Positions 1-11,136 of a stretch of 64,000 nt of DNA are shown here, piece by piece. Made by a program: the position numbers and the translations under genes. The notes below the pieces were generated by a model. The model was not told where the DNA came from and made no database searches. It saw nothing but the letters and a program-made list of their open reading frames with translations. The stretch is taken from positions 62,664,501-62,728,500 of the forward strand of contig JALMGJ010000001.1 in NCBI GenBank assembly GCA_023362775.1, given 5' to 3'. The stretch's first letter is position 1, and every line of letters starts with the position of its first letter. Origin of the DNA: Charina bottae. Taxonomy: Eukaryota > Chordata > Lepidosauria > Squamata > Charinaidae.

Positions 1-204
1 AGAGGGGGGGATGAGTGGGAGCGAAAGACAGAGAGAGCGAGAAAGAGGAGAGGGGAGGAGAACCAGCTCTTCTGTGGCGCTCTTCTCTCCCCGGCTGTAA
101 TTGTCTTTTCTTTCGGCAAGCAGCAGAGCAGCCTCGCTGAGCTGAGGGCTCCGCACCACAACAAGATTTACTTTAAGACACAGCTGAAGGAAACAGGAAG
201 ACTA

Positions 205-227
205 CACGTCACGGTCTGAGTGACGTG
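205..227. promoter_or_regulatory. Paired inverted CRE/E-box-like sites
   Basis: CACGTCAC at 205-212 and its exact reverse complement GTGACGTG at 220-227 are separated by 7 bases. Each arm contains TGACG (CREB/ATF half-site) overlapping a CACGT (bHLH-ZIP-like) core. The position inside a CpG island suits a promoter element; factor binding is inferred. Confidence 0.45.
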
Positions 228-525
228 CCTAGGCCCAGCGCCCAATCGGGAAGCTCCTTCGGATTCAAGGGGGATAGCGAGCGCAGAACTTGGGAGGAGG
301 GGGGGGGGGGAGAGAGAGAGAGAGAGGAGGAGAAACTGAATCTCTCTCCCCCCTCCTCGCACTCCCCTCATCCCCTTTCTCCACCCCTCACCCCCCCCCC
401 CTCACTGCTGATGGGAAGGAAACTTTATCACCAAATTTGGGGTGGGGGGATGACCTGGGCAGCCATCTGTGCCCGGTTCGGGGTTCAACTTTGCCGGGTG
501 GATCAGTTGCTGTACGTCAACACCT

Positions 526-552
526 GGGGGTGGGGTGGGGTGGGGTGGGGGG
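526..552 (+). other. G-quadruplex-forming tract
   Basis: Five runs of four or more G separated by single T residues lie in the CpG island. Four or more G-runs with one-base loops match the strongest intramolecular G-quadruplex pattern. They could also be Sp/KLF/MAZ-type sites. Confidence 0.7.
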
Positions 553-1250
553 CTGTGAAAGCACGACCCACCACCAGACAAAAAACCAAGCGCGCCTGGC
601 CGAAAAGAAGGGAGAGGGATCCCGGCGTGTTATCTTTCTAGGCATGGTGTGTGTGTGTGCCTACGATCCTATTGGCAGACACAGAAATACACAGGAGTCG
701 AGCATGACTCCAAAGGGGCTTCACCTCTCCAGTCTCTGCTGAGCGCTGGTAGACGATTTCCAACGAATTGCGCTCCCGCCTGCCGCCGCCGGTTCAGAGT
801 GAAAGGATCAGCCCCGGAGCGCAACCCCGCTCGCCGGGCAGAAAACTGCGCAGTCAATTATGCGAGGTTTCTCTGAACTGTCCCACGCCAGGACTCGGCT
901 TTTAAGCTGACGGGAATGTCTTCTCCCTTGAGTAAATCTGGTTTAAAGAGAGTCCCTTTCTCTTTTGAGTGTCGCTAATCTGGTGGATCGGACGGCGCGG
1001 CCGCGGTAGGGCTGCTGAGAGAGAGGGCGGCGCTGCGCGAAGTCAGGGTATCCGCGGCGCACGCAGGCAGCCTTCAGTGGGGCTGACCAGCCTGTAGCCC
1101 TCGACCGCTGAGAAAACCGTTCCCTCGCGAACATTAAAAGGTCCCTTGAAATCACGGGCGCACAAAGACGCCCTTTCTTCCCGCGTGTGTCTATCTCATC
1201 TTTTTGTAGCCCTGGATCCTGTAACTTCAGGTTCGGGAGACTCTGGAGGG

Positions 1251-2200
1251 CGAAGACATTCCCAATATCTTAAACTTAGGCTGGTCGCCTTTGCTAGCAC
1301 CCCTCTTCAAAACTTTAAAGACAAATTCGCTGCCTACTGCACTTAAGTTCAGCGATGTTCACTCGCGACCAGACATAACAAGTTTTATTTGTTCAATCTT
1401 AAATCCGCCCTGCTTACCGCTTTATTCCTGTTTATTACAAGAACGGTCTTTAATGTACAGAAACAACAAATCCGAGCACCTAAAGTTCAGAGCAGTCGGT
1501 TTCCACAGGTTATCAAACAAAGAGCCTTAATTTCTGCTTTAAATCACTGGAAGTTGGAAATTAGCAATACCTTTTCCCAATATATCAGGAATGTCAAGGA
1601 GTGCAGTTCTTTTTTAAAAATTCCTACAACGCGTTCAAATTTATGAAGTATGGCCATCGCACACTCTTTTATCAGAAACCTTTTCTTCAACCAACTCATC
1701 GCTTCCTTCTTCTTAAAATAAAACATTAAAATTTGTCTTTAAAAGAAAAAAGGAAGGAAGGTATATTTAAGAAGAGGCACCTCAAGCATAGGAGAAGCTC
1801 GACTTTCCAGAAGGTGCCAGATTAGTGGGCGGGGGGGGGGGGGAGTTAGGTCGTTTGGGGAAAGGTAAGGACGCGGCAATGCTTTCTTTGGATTTGAGCA
1901 CCTATTCATGAAACACTTTTTTCACCGTATAGATGCCTATGTAAAACATGTACGAATACAGACTTTAAAATCCCGACTTCATCCGCGTTAGTTGTGGCCT
2001 CCATTAAATAGAAAAATTAAAAATATGCCAAAGTAGAAGGTGGTTCGGTTTTTTAATACGGTACACTCAAGGGCTTGGAAGGCGCATTCAACAGTCCGCG
2101 AGGACTGAAATGAAACTGCGTTTTAATACCTCAATACCATATTTTTTGCGCTATTATGATTGCTATTATTATTAATTCTGCATCAACTCCCGACGTATAA
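1251..2200. other. AT-rich single-copy non-coding stretch
   Basis: Unique-looking, AT-rich sequence between two GC-rich blocks, with a G homopolymer near 1830-1842. No repeat family, RNA gene or convincing open frame seen. Could be an intron or the gap between two alternative promoters. Confidence 0.4.
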
Positions 2201-4030
2201 AACTCCGCTCCCTTTCTTCATTTCTTCTTCCCCACCCCCGCTGCCCCCAACTTCAAGAAAGCTAGCAAACTGCCGAAGAGGATAGCTTCCCCCCCCCCTT
2301 TTAATTTTTTTTTAAAGAGAATTGAAGGGCGATGAAAAAGAAACGTCTAAAACAGCTTCTTCGAACACCTTTAAAAACAAACAAACAAATCCACGAGAAC
2401 GCCAGCAAGTGTGGCCTCAACTCTGGGAAAACCCAGGGCGGTCTGGCGGAGAGCGCCAGCGCCTCTCGCGCGCGTGGGAACGCGGGGAAGCGGGGAAGGT
2501 GCGGACGGCTTCTTGGAGGCCCCATCCTCGAGGGAGGGGGGCGGGGGCGATCTGGCCCTTTCGCTCGGCTTCCAGTTACTTTAGAGCGGAGTGAAAAGGG
2601 AGGGGGGGGAAGAGAGGAGAGACTGTCCCTGGGAGGGGGCCACGCCCCTTCCTTCCTGCTGCGGACTCTGGGACTGGATGTCATCCTTGGGGCTGATAAG
2701 CTGCGGCCAGCCTTTCAGAGATATTCCCCCCACCGTCCCCCATTTCCAAGATTTGCTGCCTTAGGCGACCGCGGACGCCCGGATTTCAGCGGGGCTGGCA
2801 CCGGCCCTTAGGAGCCCATTGCGGGGGAACATCAAGGAGGTCCAGGACACCCCCCCCCCTATCTCTCCCTCTCCCTTTCTCTCTCCGGCCTTTCTTCGTC
2901 GCCTCCTTTTCCCTGGAGAAAACCTCCTGAATCTCTGATGCGCCTCTCCCATCTGTCTCCTAATCTGTTAGGTGAGGCAGAAGAGTCAGGCGGCGTGAAG
3001 TCCTCGGTGCAGGGGCAGTCCTCCCGCCCCCTTGGGAATGATCCCCTCCCCCCTTCTTCTTATCTTTTCATGAAAGAGGAAGCCAAAGATTAGTACCTCT
3101 TGAGAGGGCAATTTTAAAAGAAGGAAAGGGAGGGGAGAGGGAGAGAGAGAGGGGGAGGCGGGCAGGCGTTGGACTTTGTAAGTTCTTCTCCGGGCAACTT
3201 CTGCTTTTCCCTGCCTTTCTTTTTAACTCCTTCCCTTTGCCCTCAGAGTTACCCTCGCCTTCCAGGGGCACAGACGCTGCCCTTCCCAATGCGGTGTCCC
3301 GCTAATTTATGGCTTGCAAAGCCTCCACCGCTTCGGTTTTTTAGATGGTGAGGCTGATTCTGATTCTGATGAGCGAAGTGACAAAACAAAAACCACCGGG
3401 GCAGCTCCCAACGTTCGGTGGCCTTTGTGTATCCCCGGGAAATCCCCAGCCCGGTTGAGCGCGCGACCTGCCAGGAGCTGCCTCCCCTCCCCTCCCCGCC
3501 CCTCCCCTCCCCTCCAAGTAGCCCCACGGCGGAGGAGGATCTGGGCCGCTTCCCCTCGCTCCCCCTGGTCCGCGCTCCGCGAAGCGGCCGGCAGCTGCGG
3601 GGAGGAATTCCCTCGCGGGAGTCCCTCCGCTTCCTTCTGACCCCTCCGAGGAGCGCGGTTTGTTTAACCGACGGCTTCAGCCTCGGCAGAAATGCCCGGG
3701 GAGCCTAGACAAGCCAGGTTGTCCTCGGTGTTTGAAACTGAGCGGCGAAAGTTTCTCGCTCTTGAAATGACGGGTTTCTTCTTTCACCCTCCTCCCAAAT
3801 CAGCCCACAGTAGTAGGTACCCGACGGTTAAAAGACCGCTTGCCAACGAGATCCGGGAGACTTCTTAAGGCGCTTGGACCAATCGCCCAGCTCGGCGCAG
3901 CAATTTCCCCCGGGGCTCGTTTATTATCGGACCCCCCCTCCCCGAGCGCCGGCGTTGGCACCGGCGCCGTCTTTAGTTTCACACCTCTTACTCCTTTATA
4001 GGTAAAGCTATCCTCGTGTCTTTCCCCTCT
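2201..4030. promoter_or_regulatory. CpG-rich island 2 with polypurine/polypyrimidine tracts
   Basis: A second GC-rich block, densest at about 2,440-2,820 and 3,400-3,980. It has a C-rich mirror-like tract (3478-3517, repeats of CCCCT), an inverted-repeat GAGA run (3119-3160) and an ACCAATCG CCAAT-type box near 3,888. Open frames of 90-159 codons here are Pro/Arg/Ser-rich by-products of GC composition and conflict on both strands. Likely an alternative promoter or continuation of the regulatory 5' end of the same unidentified gene. Confidence 0.5.
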
Positions 4031-4825
4031 TCATTCTGGGCGGTAGCTGAGCCTCCAGAACGCTCCCGTTCTCGTAAGCGAATTTGGCTGGCATAAGGCA
4101 ACTTCCCCCTTCTCCCCATGGCAGCACAGCTTTCTGAGTCTGGGGAAAGGCAGTCCTGTACTAGGAAACGCTTCCCTCTGCGTTATATTTGAAGGCCCAC
4201 AACAGAAGCCGGGCAAGGAGAACTCAAGACTGGTTGCAAAGGCAGTTCCGAGTGGACCATTTGGAAGAGCTGCACCTGTTGAATTTTAAGAGGTGGATGA
4301 AATTCCAGATTACCCAGAGAGTCTCTGCTGGGAGAGGGATTTAAACTCAGTTCCCGACTCTGTGCCCGCTGCCTTGGGGAGTGGGAGGGGGGAGCAGGAG
4401 GAATAGAACATTTTTAAACATGGCAATAAAAGAGCCACTTGCAATTGGCTGGTGGCAGAGATCTAGCCAAGGCTGGCTTCGCCTCAGGCAACCAAACTTT
4501 CCAAAAATCAAGACATGAGCAGATGGTGGCAACCACATGGAGAGATGGTGTTGCTTAGAGAGAATCTAGTCATTTCACTCAAGCTGAGAAGAGAGAGAAT
4601 CCCAGAAGGACACCGTGTATTCTGAAGAGTTCTGCACTTGGCCCATCCTTATTCCTCTCCCTTCTGCTCCTGTTTCAGCAGCTTCAGTTTTTGAGAAATT
4701 GAAATAACAACAACAATAGTAATTTTAACATGCTTCCTAAGAGGGACGAGGGACGGTGGGTAGCCAACTGTTTGTATGACACTAAGGGTGCTCAGTGATC
4801 TGTATTTGTGCTGCTTGGGAGGACT
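4031..4825. other. Non-coding, nothing recognised
   Basis: GC content falls gradually from the island. I see no repeat family or convincing coding sequence here. Confidence 0.3.
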
Positions 4826-4833
4826 GTCTAAAT

Positions 4834-4947
4834 CAGTGCTTCTCAACCTTGGCAACTTTGAGACGTGTGTGTGGACTTCATGCTGGCTGGGGGATTCTGG
4901 GAGTTGAAGTCCACACGTCTTAAAGTTGCCAAGGTTGAGAAGCACTG
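4834..4947. mobile_element. hAT-type MITE (114 bp foldback)
   Basis: Nearly perfect palindrome. Ends are CAGTGCTTCTCAACC and its complement GGTTGAGAAGCACTG, flanked by an exact 8-bp duplication GTCTAAAT (4826-4833 and 4948-4955). CAG ends with 8-bp target duplications are the hAT signature. No coding capacity; it was moved in trans by a hAT transposase. Confidence 0.92.
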
Positions 4948-4955
4948 GTCTAAAT

Positions 4956-5378
4956 ACTAATAAACTGATGAATATATAAAACGAGGAAAGAGAAGCCAAA
5001 GAAAACACCAGGAAATGAATCCATGCAAACAATAATGGCTTGTAAACTGGAATACAATCTTTCAACCCAAAGGAAAATAAAAACAACAGTCCTCAAACCT
5101 TTTGTTAGGGAATATGAATTTGCAGGGTGCAGTGTAATTCCCTAACATCTTTTGAAAATGATTCATGTCTTGTACATTATTCCGTCTGACTCATGGAGGA
5201 AGGAGCTGTGTCATAGTCTTGAAAATGATTACAAACCTTGGAATGCTTTGGGATTGCCCAGGGAGGGTTATTATTGGGGGAGGGGATCCCCACAACTACA
5301 ACAAAGCTGTGAAGTGGGCTGGGCCGACTGGCTCAAAGTTACCCTCTGAGTTTCCATGGTTGAGGGTGGTTATGAACC
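4956..5378. other. Non-coding, nothing recognised
   Basis: Unique AT-rich sequence with no repeat signature except possibly degraded LINE sequence just before the tail that begins at 5379. Confidence 0.3.
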
Positions 5379-5452
5379 TGGGTATCCCCACCGGGCGGTG
5401 ATATAAATGTGATGAATAAATAAAAATAAATAAAAAATAAATATTTTAAATA
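5379..5452 (+). mobile_element. CR1/L3-type LINE 3' tail fragment
   Basis: CACCGGGCGGTGATATAAATGT followed by AATAAATAAA repeats matches the terminal GGCGG hairpin plus (ATAAA)n tail seen on better preserved copies in this window (for example 57.7 and 59.9 kb). Confidence 0.65.
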
Positions 5453-5605
5453 TTATTTTCCACATCTCTTTATTACTTGTAAAGAGAAGACTCAGAATGA
5501 CTCCCTGAAACACTCACAGTAAACTTACTGAATGCAAAGGACAACAGTTTAGATAGATATTTGGCAAATGTATTCCATGGGTATATCCAACTATATTGTC
5601 TAGAG

Positions 5606-5737
5606 CAGTTTTTTAACCCAATGTCCTTCAGAAGTGTTAGGACTATAAACCCCAGAAATCCAAGCCAGCACAACCAGCATATATTCCAGGAGTTGTAGTC
5701 CCAATAAATCTTGAGGATATCATGTTGGGTAGGAGTG
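5606..5737. mobile_element. Degenerate hAT-like MITE
   Basis: About 45-bp degenerate terminal inverted repeats, left starting CAGTTTTTTAACCCAATG, with the internal ACTACAACTCC word shared with other MITEs here. No clear target duplication is left, so it is old. Confidence 0.6.
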
Positions 5738-6425
5738 TTTGTCACTATACCAAGTATATTAAAAATTTTAAACATCTGAAATATAAACAGGTTGCCATAT
5801 CATCCAATTTCTAGGCCATTCTATCTGGATCCATTTTAGTTTCAGCTGAAAATAAATATCCCTAGCCTCCTTAAGAGCTCCCATTCGCATGGATCTACTG
5901 GGATACAAAATGAATGATGGCTGTTTTCATGTAATGCTGCATTGTATAGAGATAAGATTATGAACAGTTTGGACTTGAAACCAATTTTTGTTGCTTAATG
6001 ATTGGCAACTGAATGACTTTGACTTTTAGTTCAGCATTGAGTAAAAATGCTGAGTCTTCAACATTCCTATACCAGGAGTTGTGCATCCTATAGGAGTAAT
6101 AACCCCCCACCCTTTTTATTTTGGTTTAATGTCTCCTGATCATTCTTTTTCTATAAATGGCCATTTTGGTTCTGTTATTGTAATATCAAAAAATTGACTT
6201 TGGTAAATTCATCACACAGTATCTTCATGGGGAGGGGGTGTTGAGTAATTTAAGAAGCTGCCCTTTATTACAGGTCAGTCTGTTTGCGATCTAGTCCAGA
6301 ACGGTTTCCTGGACTCATTTTCACCATCTGCTGCCCAATCTTTTAACTGAAAGATCCCCACCATTCATCCAAGGGCATGGTCTGGGCTGGGAATTGAAAT
6401 TAAAGGGAAGATCATATCCTTAATC
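5738..6425. other. Non-coding, nothing recognised
   Basis: AT-rich unique sequence; no coding or repeat signal noted. Confidence 0.3.
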
Positions 6426-6542
6426 CAGTTTTACCCAATCTGCTTTCTTTCCAGATATATTGGGATTACAACTTTCAGAGTTCCCTAGATATTCTGGGCA
6501 TTGTAGTCCCAACTCCTGGAAAATGTAAGCTTGGGGAAAGCT
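6426..6542. mobile_element. Degenerate hAT-like MITE
   Basis: Inverted-repeat layout related to the 5606 element: left CAGTTTTACCCAATC, right end reading as its degenerate complement, with TTGGGATTACAAC and GTTGGGACTACAATG facing each other. Target duplication not recognisable. Confidence 0.6.
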
Positions 6543-6763
6543 ACTTTAGAGCAATGTTTAGAGCAATGATACCTGCGAGAGGAAACACTTTGAAATATGA
6601 AGAGCATCAATATTTTATTTCCATATACTGACTGATTAATCAGGAGGGAGATTTGGGTGTCTTTTTAGCAGACGGAAGTCTTCGTAGCATCTGCAAAGTT
6701 CTATGTCAACAGGAGTTCACTCCTATGCCGGAAAGAATGGGTGACATGCTTGTGGCATTGCAT

Positions 6764-6997
6764 TTTTTTTTAAATCCGTTCAATCAAGTCCAATTCTCGG
6801 AGACTGCCTGGACAAGTCCCTGCAGTTTCCTTGGCAAGTTTTTTTGAGAAGTGGTTTGCCCTTGCCTGCTTCCTAGGGCTGGGAGAAAGTGACTGGCCCA
6901 AGGTCACCCAGCTGCCTTTGTGCCTAAGGCAGCACTAGAAATAACGGTCTCCCAGTTTCTAGCCCACTGCCTTAACCACAACACCAAACTGGCTCTC
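6764..6997 (-). mobile_element. CORE-SINE (tRNA head), variant with Bov-B-like tail
   Basis: On the minus strand the head GAGAGCCAGTTTGGTG, box A-like TGTGGTTAAGG and core GGGTGACCTTGGGCCAGTCA are followed by GGCAAACCACTTCTCAAAAA and a CAGTCTCCGAGAATTGGAC tail. The tail resembles the terminal GAGTCGGACACGACTGA of Bov-B, suggesting trans-mobilisation by an RTE enzyme. Flanked by an 11-bp duplication TGGCATTGCAT (6753-6763 and 6998-7008). Confidence 0.88.
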
Positions 6998-7034
6998 TGG
7001 CATTGCATGACATGTGCATATTATCTCTATGTTT

Positions 7035-7165
7035 CTGTGTAATCAAGCATGTCTTGGATTCAGAAATTAGTTCCTGCCATTCATATTCAGTTAATCATAT
7101 GCCACCACATATGATTAAGATGTTTTAATTGGCTGATCAGCAATTAATAAGGTGCAGTGAGAAGA
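7035..7165. other. Candidate conserved non-coding element
   Basis: Unique AT-rich sequence dense in homeodomain-like words (TTAATCATATG, ATGATTAAGATG, TTTTAATTGG, GCAATTAATAAGG), without microsatellite or transposon features. Conservation is a guess from composition only. Confidence 0.3.
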
Positions 7166-8859
7166 ATGGTTTTGGAAGCCCTGCAAGTGTGCCGGTTAAA
7201 AATGGTTTTCATTCCTTGTCAAAAAAAGTGCTGCATGTGTTTCAGGCCCAGGAATGTGGAAGACACATTGGCTAAAAGGTACATTGGATTTGAAAATGCC
7301 TCTCTCCTGTTTTCTATCACATGTTAACAGTATTTTTGGAGCATTAACAGTGCATGCAACTGCCTCAGTAGACTTTTTCTTCCACCTTCTATCTTTCATC
7401 CCTATCTGATGAAAACAGCCCCCTACCTTAATTTCTATTACCTTAAGTAGCAAAGCAGATTCTAGTGCAAGAAATTCTGGTGACCCAGTATAACCAAACC
7501 CTTTGACCTACCTTAGCGTTCTCAGTCTGGTGCCTTCTTGATGGTGCCAAGATGAGAAAAGCTCTCAGCAGCAACTACGTTTGTTCACTTCTCCAATATT
7601 TACTTATTTTATTTTCTATCCCGCCTTTATTATTTTTATATACACATGATTCTCCTTTTCTTTCTTTCTACTTGCTCTTTGTCTTCTATATTAATGATAT
7701 ATGTATTACCTCTGCCTTGAGAAAGAAGAGAAAGAAGACTAATTTAGATACTGTACACACTAATTTAGATACTGGATCTTTTGCAGGTATCTGCATAAAA
7801 TACCTTTAAGCTCTATTTCTTACCTGGCCTTTAATGTAATCATCAATCTGAGCCCAAAGAACAGGAATTTGGGATGGACACCAAATGCTAGTTGAAGGAA
7901 GAAAATATTTTTGGGAATATTTTTGATTTGATTTGTGTCATTTAATAGCATAAGTAACACGAAACAGCTTCTTAATCAGGTTTGATCCCTTATTCTTCTC
8001 TTCTTTCTCTACCTGGTTTTATCAAGCGTAGAGACAGATTTGTTTTACTATTAGAGTTGGAAAGAATATGCTTAGTTTCCTGAAACAAGACAGAGTTAAA
8101 CATTGTGAAGCAAGCAATCAAGTTATTATTTGTAGAAAGGTTTCCAGAGAAAAGGTCTTCAATATTTATTGTGACTGACTGGCGCTGTCTTGCACTTTTG
8201 GGCCAAATATTCTGACTTCTTTATTATGCTAGATAGAGGCATGTAAATATTGCTGAATATTCTGTAGTGGCAGATATTTTATTCAATTAATTATTACATT
8301 AATTTGGGAGGGGGACAACAAGTTAAAATACTGATGTCCAATTGGAATCTATCCATCTTTCCTCAATACATAATTTAGGTGAAAGACTGTCTTTAACAGA
8401 TAAATTGACAGATGCATATATAAACACCAATGTGGGGTAGTGATGAAAGTGCTGGAATAGGAACAGGGAGCTTCCACATTGGGGTTATTGCTGTGGAATA
8501 GGGAGTGTTAAGGACACCTCCATGGGCTCCTGAAGGACGTGTGCAAGATAAATTGAATGGATAAATACATACATAGAAACTGTTATTCTATGTTCTGTAA
8601 AATACATACATGCATAATTTATTTTAAAAATATTAATGAAAGGCTTTGGCATTCTGAATCCTATCTTACATATTAAAAAATAATTGCAAATACAATACAT
8701 ACAAAGATTTTGGTTTGGTTTGGGTCAGGCATAAGGTAACATCTAGACTTGGTGCAATGAGAATTTCCTTTCTTCAGCTCACCTGTTTTCTGGAGCAGCT
8801 TTTAGTCAAATGGGGGGCTTTGGGAAAGAGGAATCCATTCTTTATTTGCCTTATTAAGA
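7166..8859. other. Non-coding stretch with one SINE-tail fragment
   Basis: Unique AT-rich sequence apart from a CORE-SINE tail remnant at 7597-7645. No convincing open frame. Confidence 0.35.
7597..7645 (-). mobile_element. CORE-SINE/LINE tail remnant
   Basis: TTTATTTTCTATCCCGCCTTTATTATTTTTATA matches the reverse complement of the CR1-like tail of the CORE-SINE family seen at 13.4, 21.9 and 43.7 kb. Only the tail is left. Confidence 0.7.
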
Positions 8860-8945
8860 CAAACCACTCAAACAGAGGAAGGGGCTAATTAATTAGGTCT
8901 AAATTAAAATCTGAATGGGATAATAGTCTCAGCAGGTGACAACAC
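8860..8945. other. Candidate conserved non-coding element
   Basis: Unique sequence with a CTAATTAATTAGG homeodomain palindrome and neighbouring TAAATTAAAATC, bordered by a SINE on the right. Low-confidence regulatory candidate. Confidence 0.25.
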
Positions 8946-9175
8946 TGAGATGACTTCCTCTGGCTGTGGAAGCTAAGCAGGGTCAGGTCGGCTTAGTATT
9001 TGTATGGGAGACCATCAGCTCACATCAGAGCTGTAAGTCTAGATTGGGAAGCTGAAAAACATTCCAGATGAACGCAATGGCAAACCACATCTGCACTTCT
9101 AACACCCACTCCCCTGCATGATATATTCAAGTAGTGTAATCCCTAGGAGCTGAGCTCAACTAGAGGATATGTTCA
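8946..9175 (+). mobile_element. 5S-rRNA-derived SINE
   Basis: GGAAGCTAAGCAGGGTC followed by CGGCTTAGTATTTGTATGGGAGACC matches the internal promoter (box A/C) region of 5S rRNA. It continues into GGGAAGCTGAAAAACATTCC, GCAATGGCAAACCAC and an end with GAGCTCAACTAGAGG, shared with copies at 13.0, 24.0 and 25.7 kb. This is a 5S-headed SINE, not a 5S gene, because the 5S part is incomplete and diverged. Confidence 0.8.
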
Positions 9176-10236
9176 CAAACCACAAATTTTAATGCAAATG
9201 TGATTGGTGCATCAAAGATACAACCTGCCCCCCCCCCCCCAAATCCTGCTATTTTGACTCAGACTGAATCAGAGATTTGGGACCTGAGCCTGGAGTGAGA
9301 GTTATGTACTGACTAGTACAAGAAAGCCACAAATTATTGTAAGCTTTTGGGAAGATGAAGCCTACTGAGTCTCAGATAAATACTGTAGGTACAAAGGTTT
9401 TGGAGCTAGGCTCTTTAATTCTATCTAGAAAGTAATGTGCCAGTAACTTTTGCTGTTTTTGAATAGAATTAAATGATATTTGCAGGAAAAGGATACTGTA
9501 ACATCCCACAAAGCACTGTGATTGAAGAGCTTCTGATGACCCATTCTCTTTGATTAGAAGGTAGATCTGTCAATCACACCATTCCTCTCCCTCTTTGTAG
9601 TCCTCAGAAGTGCCAAATGGTTCACAAAGCCTCCTGGTAGTTCTATTAGTCTGGATTTCTTTATAGGGATCCAGCTTCACCAGTGGAGACAGGGAATCAA
9701 CTCGAGATTTAAATGTGAATGAATCCAATACATATTCCCCAAATGCAAGCCACTGAATTTTCTTGCCAGTTGGATTTCATGAGTTGTTATGAAAAGATGA
9801 TATTCAGACATGGCAAGCTATCAGCTCACTAATAAAAGATAAGTAACCTTTGCAAATGGACAGCTAAGAAGCAGCTCAAGAGCATAAAAAGAACTGGAAT
9901 ACCATTTTTACACAGCATATTCCATGGTATTATTGAAATATTCAGGTATAAGTACTTTAGACACTGTAGTCAAGTTTCTTTCAAGCTTTCAGAAATGTCT
10001 TAGGAAAGCACTTAAATTTCATATAGTATTATTCAGAGTGGGATAAGCCTTTAATTGCCTTATTGAATTCTTCTAGAGCAGTTTCAATGCCTTACTTCAG
10101 GGTGAGTAAATGGAATGATTTAGCATCACTCCCTTAATTCCTGGTTGCTCTGGACCAGGATCCTCAACATGGCATGTGAAGTGAGATAAAACCAAAGTTT
10201 CTTATCTCATGCCTTATGCTAATTAGTAGGGTTGTG
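9176..10236. other. Non-coding, nothing recognised
   Basis: Unique sequence with a C homopolymer at about 9229-9240. No coding or mobile-element signal identified. Confidence 0.3.
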
Positions 10237-10382
10237 CACACGGGGGTTAAAACAAGTCAAGATGGTGGCTGTATCCATGTGATCGAAGGCCCACCCCCAT
10301 TGTGGGGCATGTAAAGAAGGGGTAGGGCTTCAACTGCATGGTGGTGGCTGCCATCTCGATACCCCCCTCATCCCCAATGCCC
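10237..10382. mobile_element. Palindromic 'AAGATGG' transposon, decayed copy
   Basis: Left arm AAGTCAAGATGGTGGC with GTGATCGAAGGCCCACCCCC faces right arm GGGTAGGGCTTCAACTGCATG with GGCTGCCATCTCGA. It is the same foldback layout as copies at 25.0, 28.6, 36.2, 40.8 and 47.4 kb. Autonomous partner unknown. Confidence 0.65.
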
Positions 10383-11002
10383 CAATTGTACCTGCTTCAA
10401 AAAAGATTTGGCAAAATTGTTTCGGCTTTTGCATAAATATGTGCACAGCATCTCTTAAAGCAGCCTAACTTTTTCAGGCTTTAGCAGAAATCTAATAAAA
10501 AGATGTTGCTGCCTTAAATTCAATGTGACTCTTAAGGTACTGTTCATCTTTTCCCCTGGCTCATGCTGAAGCTTGGAAAAAAGTCAGGCTGCTTTAATGA
10601 ATAGCAGAGAGATTGAGTCCTAGGCACTTCTTCCAATTCATTTTCGAGCAGAGCACAACTGTAATAATTAGCTGTTTAATTCAAGAATGTGTTTGTCACA
10701 CCTGTCTGCTGCTTTGTTACGGACACTATGGGTAATCCTCTCTGCTTCACACCTCTACATTCACCTTCCATCTTTTCCTCTGCACTTCCCAATGGAAGCT
10801 CTATGTGTTTATATACTACCACTCTCATGAGTCTATCTCATGAAACCGGCTACGATTCACAAAAGCTGGGGTGATAATAAATGTGTTTATCTCTAAGCTG
10901 CCTATGTCTACTTTTACAGACTCATTGTCCCCAACTGCTTCTTTTAAACAAGTAGGAAATAAGGTACCAGGTGCACAGAAGTACAAGACAAGTGAACTGT
11001 GT
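10383..11002. other. Non-coding, nothing recognised
   Basis: AT-rich unique sequence. Confidence 0.3.
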
Positions 11003-11136
11003 GTTGTTGTTGTTGTTGTTGTTCAGTCGTTTAGTCGTGTCCGACTCTTGGTGACCTCATGGACCGTAGCACGCCAGGCCTTCCTGTCCTCCACTGTCTC
11101 CCGGAGTTTGCTCAAGTTCATGTTCATTACATCGGG
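11003..11136 (-). mobile_element. Bov-B (RTE) LINE 3' end fragment
   Basis: Minus strand ends ...GAGTCGGACACGACTAAACG followed by (CAA)n, the Bov-B terminus. The translated part matches the ORF2 C-terminal block 'VMNMNLSKLRETVEDRKAW' shared with the copies at 26.1 and 58.1 kb. Strongly 5'-truncated. Confidence 0.9.

Larger units (their letters stand above)
1..1250. promoter_or_regulatory. CpG-rich island 1, putative promoter/5' region
   Basis: This stretch is GC- and CpG-rich against the AT-rich remainder. It holds GAGA-type purine tracts (about 30-60 and 300-330), a C-rich block (about 340-410), a G-run tract (526-552) and a paired CRE/E-box-like site (205-227). CpG density drops after about 1,250. 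Short open frames exist on both strands but are low-complexity and overlap each other, so I do not call a protein. The simplest reading is a CpG-island promoter or 5' untranslated exon of a gene whose body lies outside the window; direction and identity are not determinable from the sequence. Confidence 0.6.

Noticed and set aside
225..742. Overlapping open frames of 138 and 150 codons in the CpG island
   Set aside because: Pro/Gly/Arg/Ser-rich translation of purine and C-rich tracts, overlapping in several frames, no domain.
2332..2811. 159-codon open frame in CpG island 2 with an equally long minus-strand partner
   Set aside because: Both frames follow GC-rich composition; neither has recognisable domains or a splice context I could defend.
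4649..5086. 145-codon minus-strand frame with a hydrophobic N-terminus
   Set aside because: It runs through the hAT MITE at 4834-4947, so a genuine conserved gene is very unlikely.
8946..9010. 5S rRNA gene (also 24.0 and 25.7 kb)
   Set aside because: Only part of 5S is present, diverged and fused to a shared SINE body.
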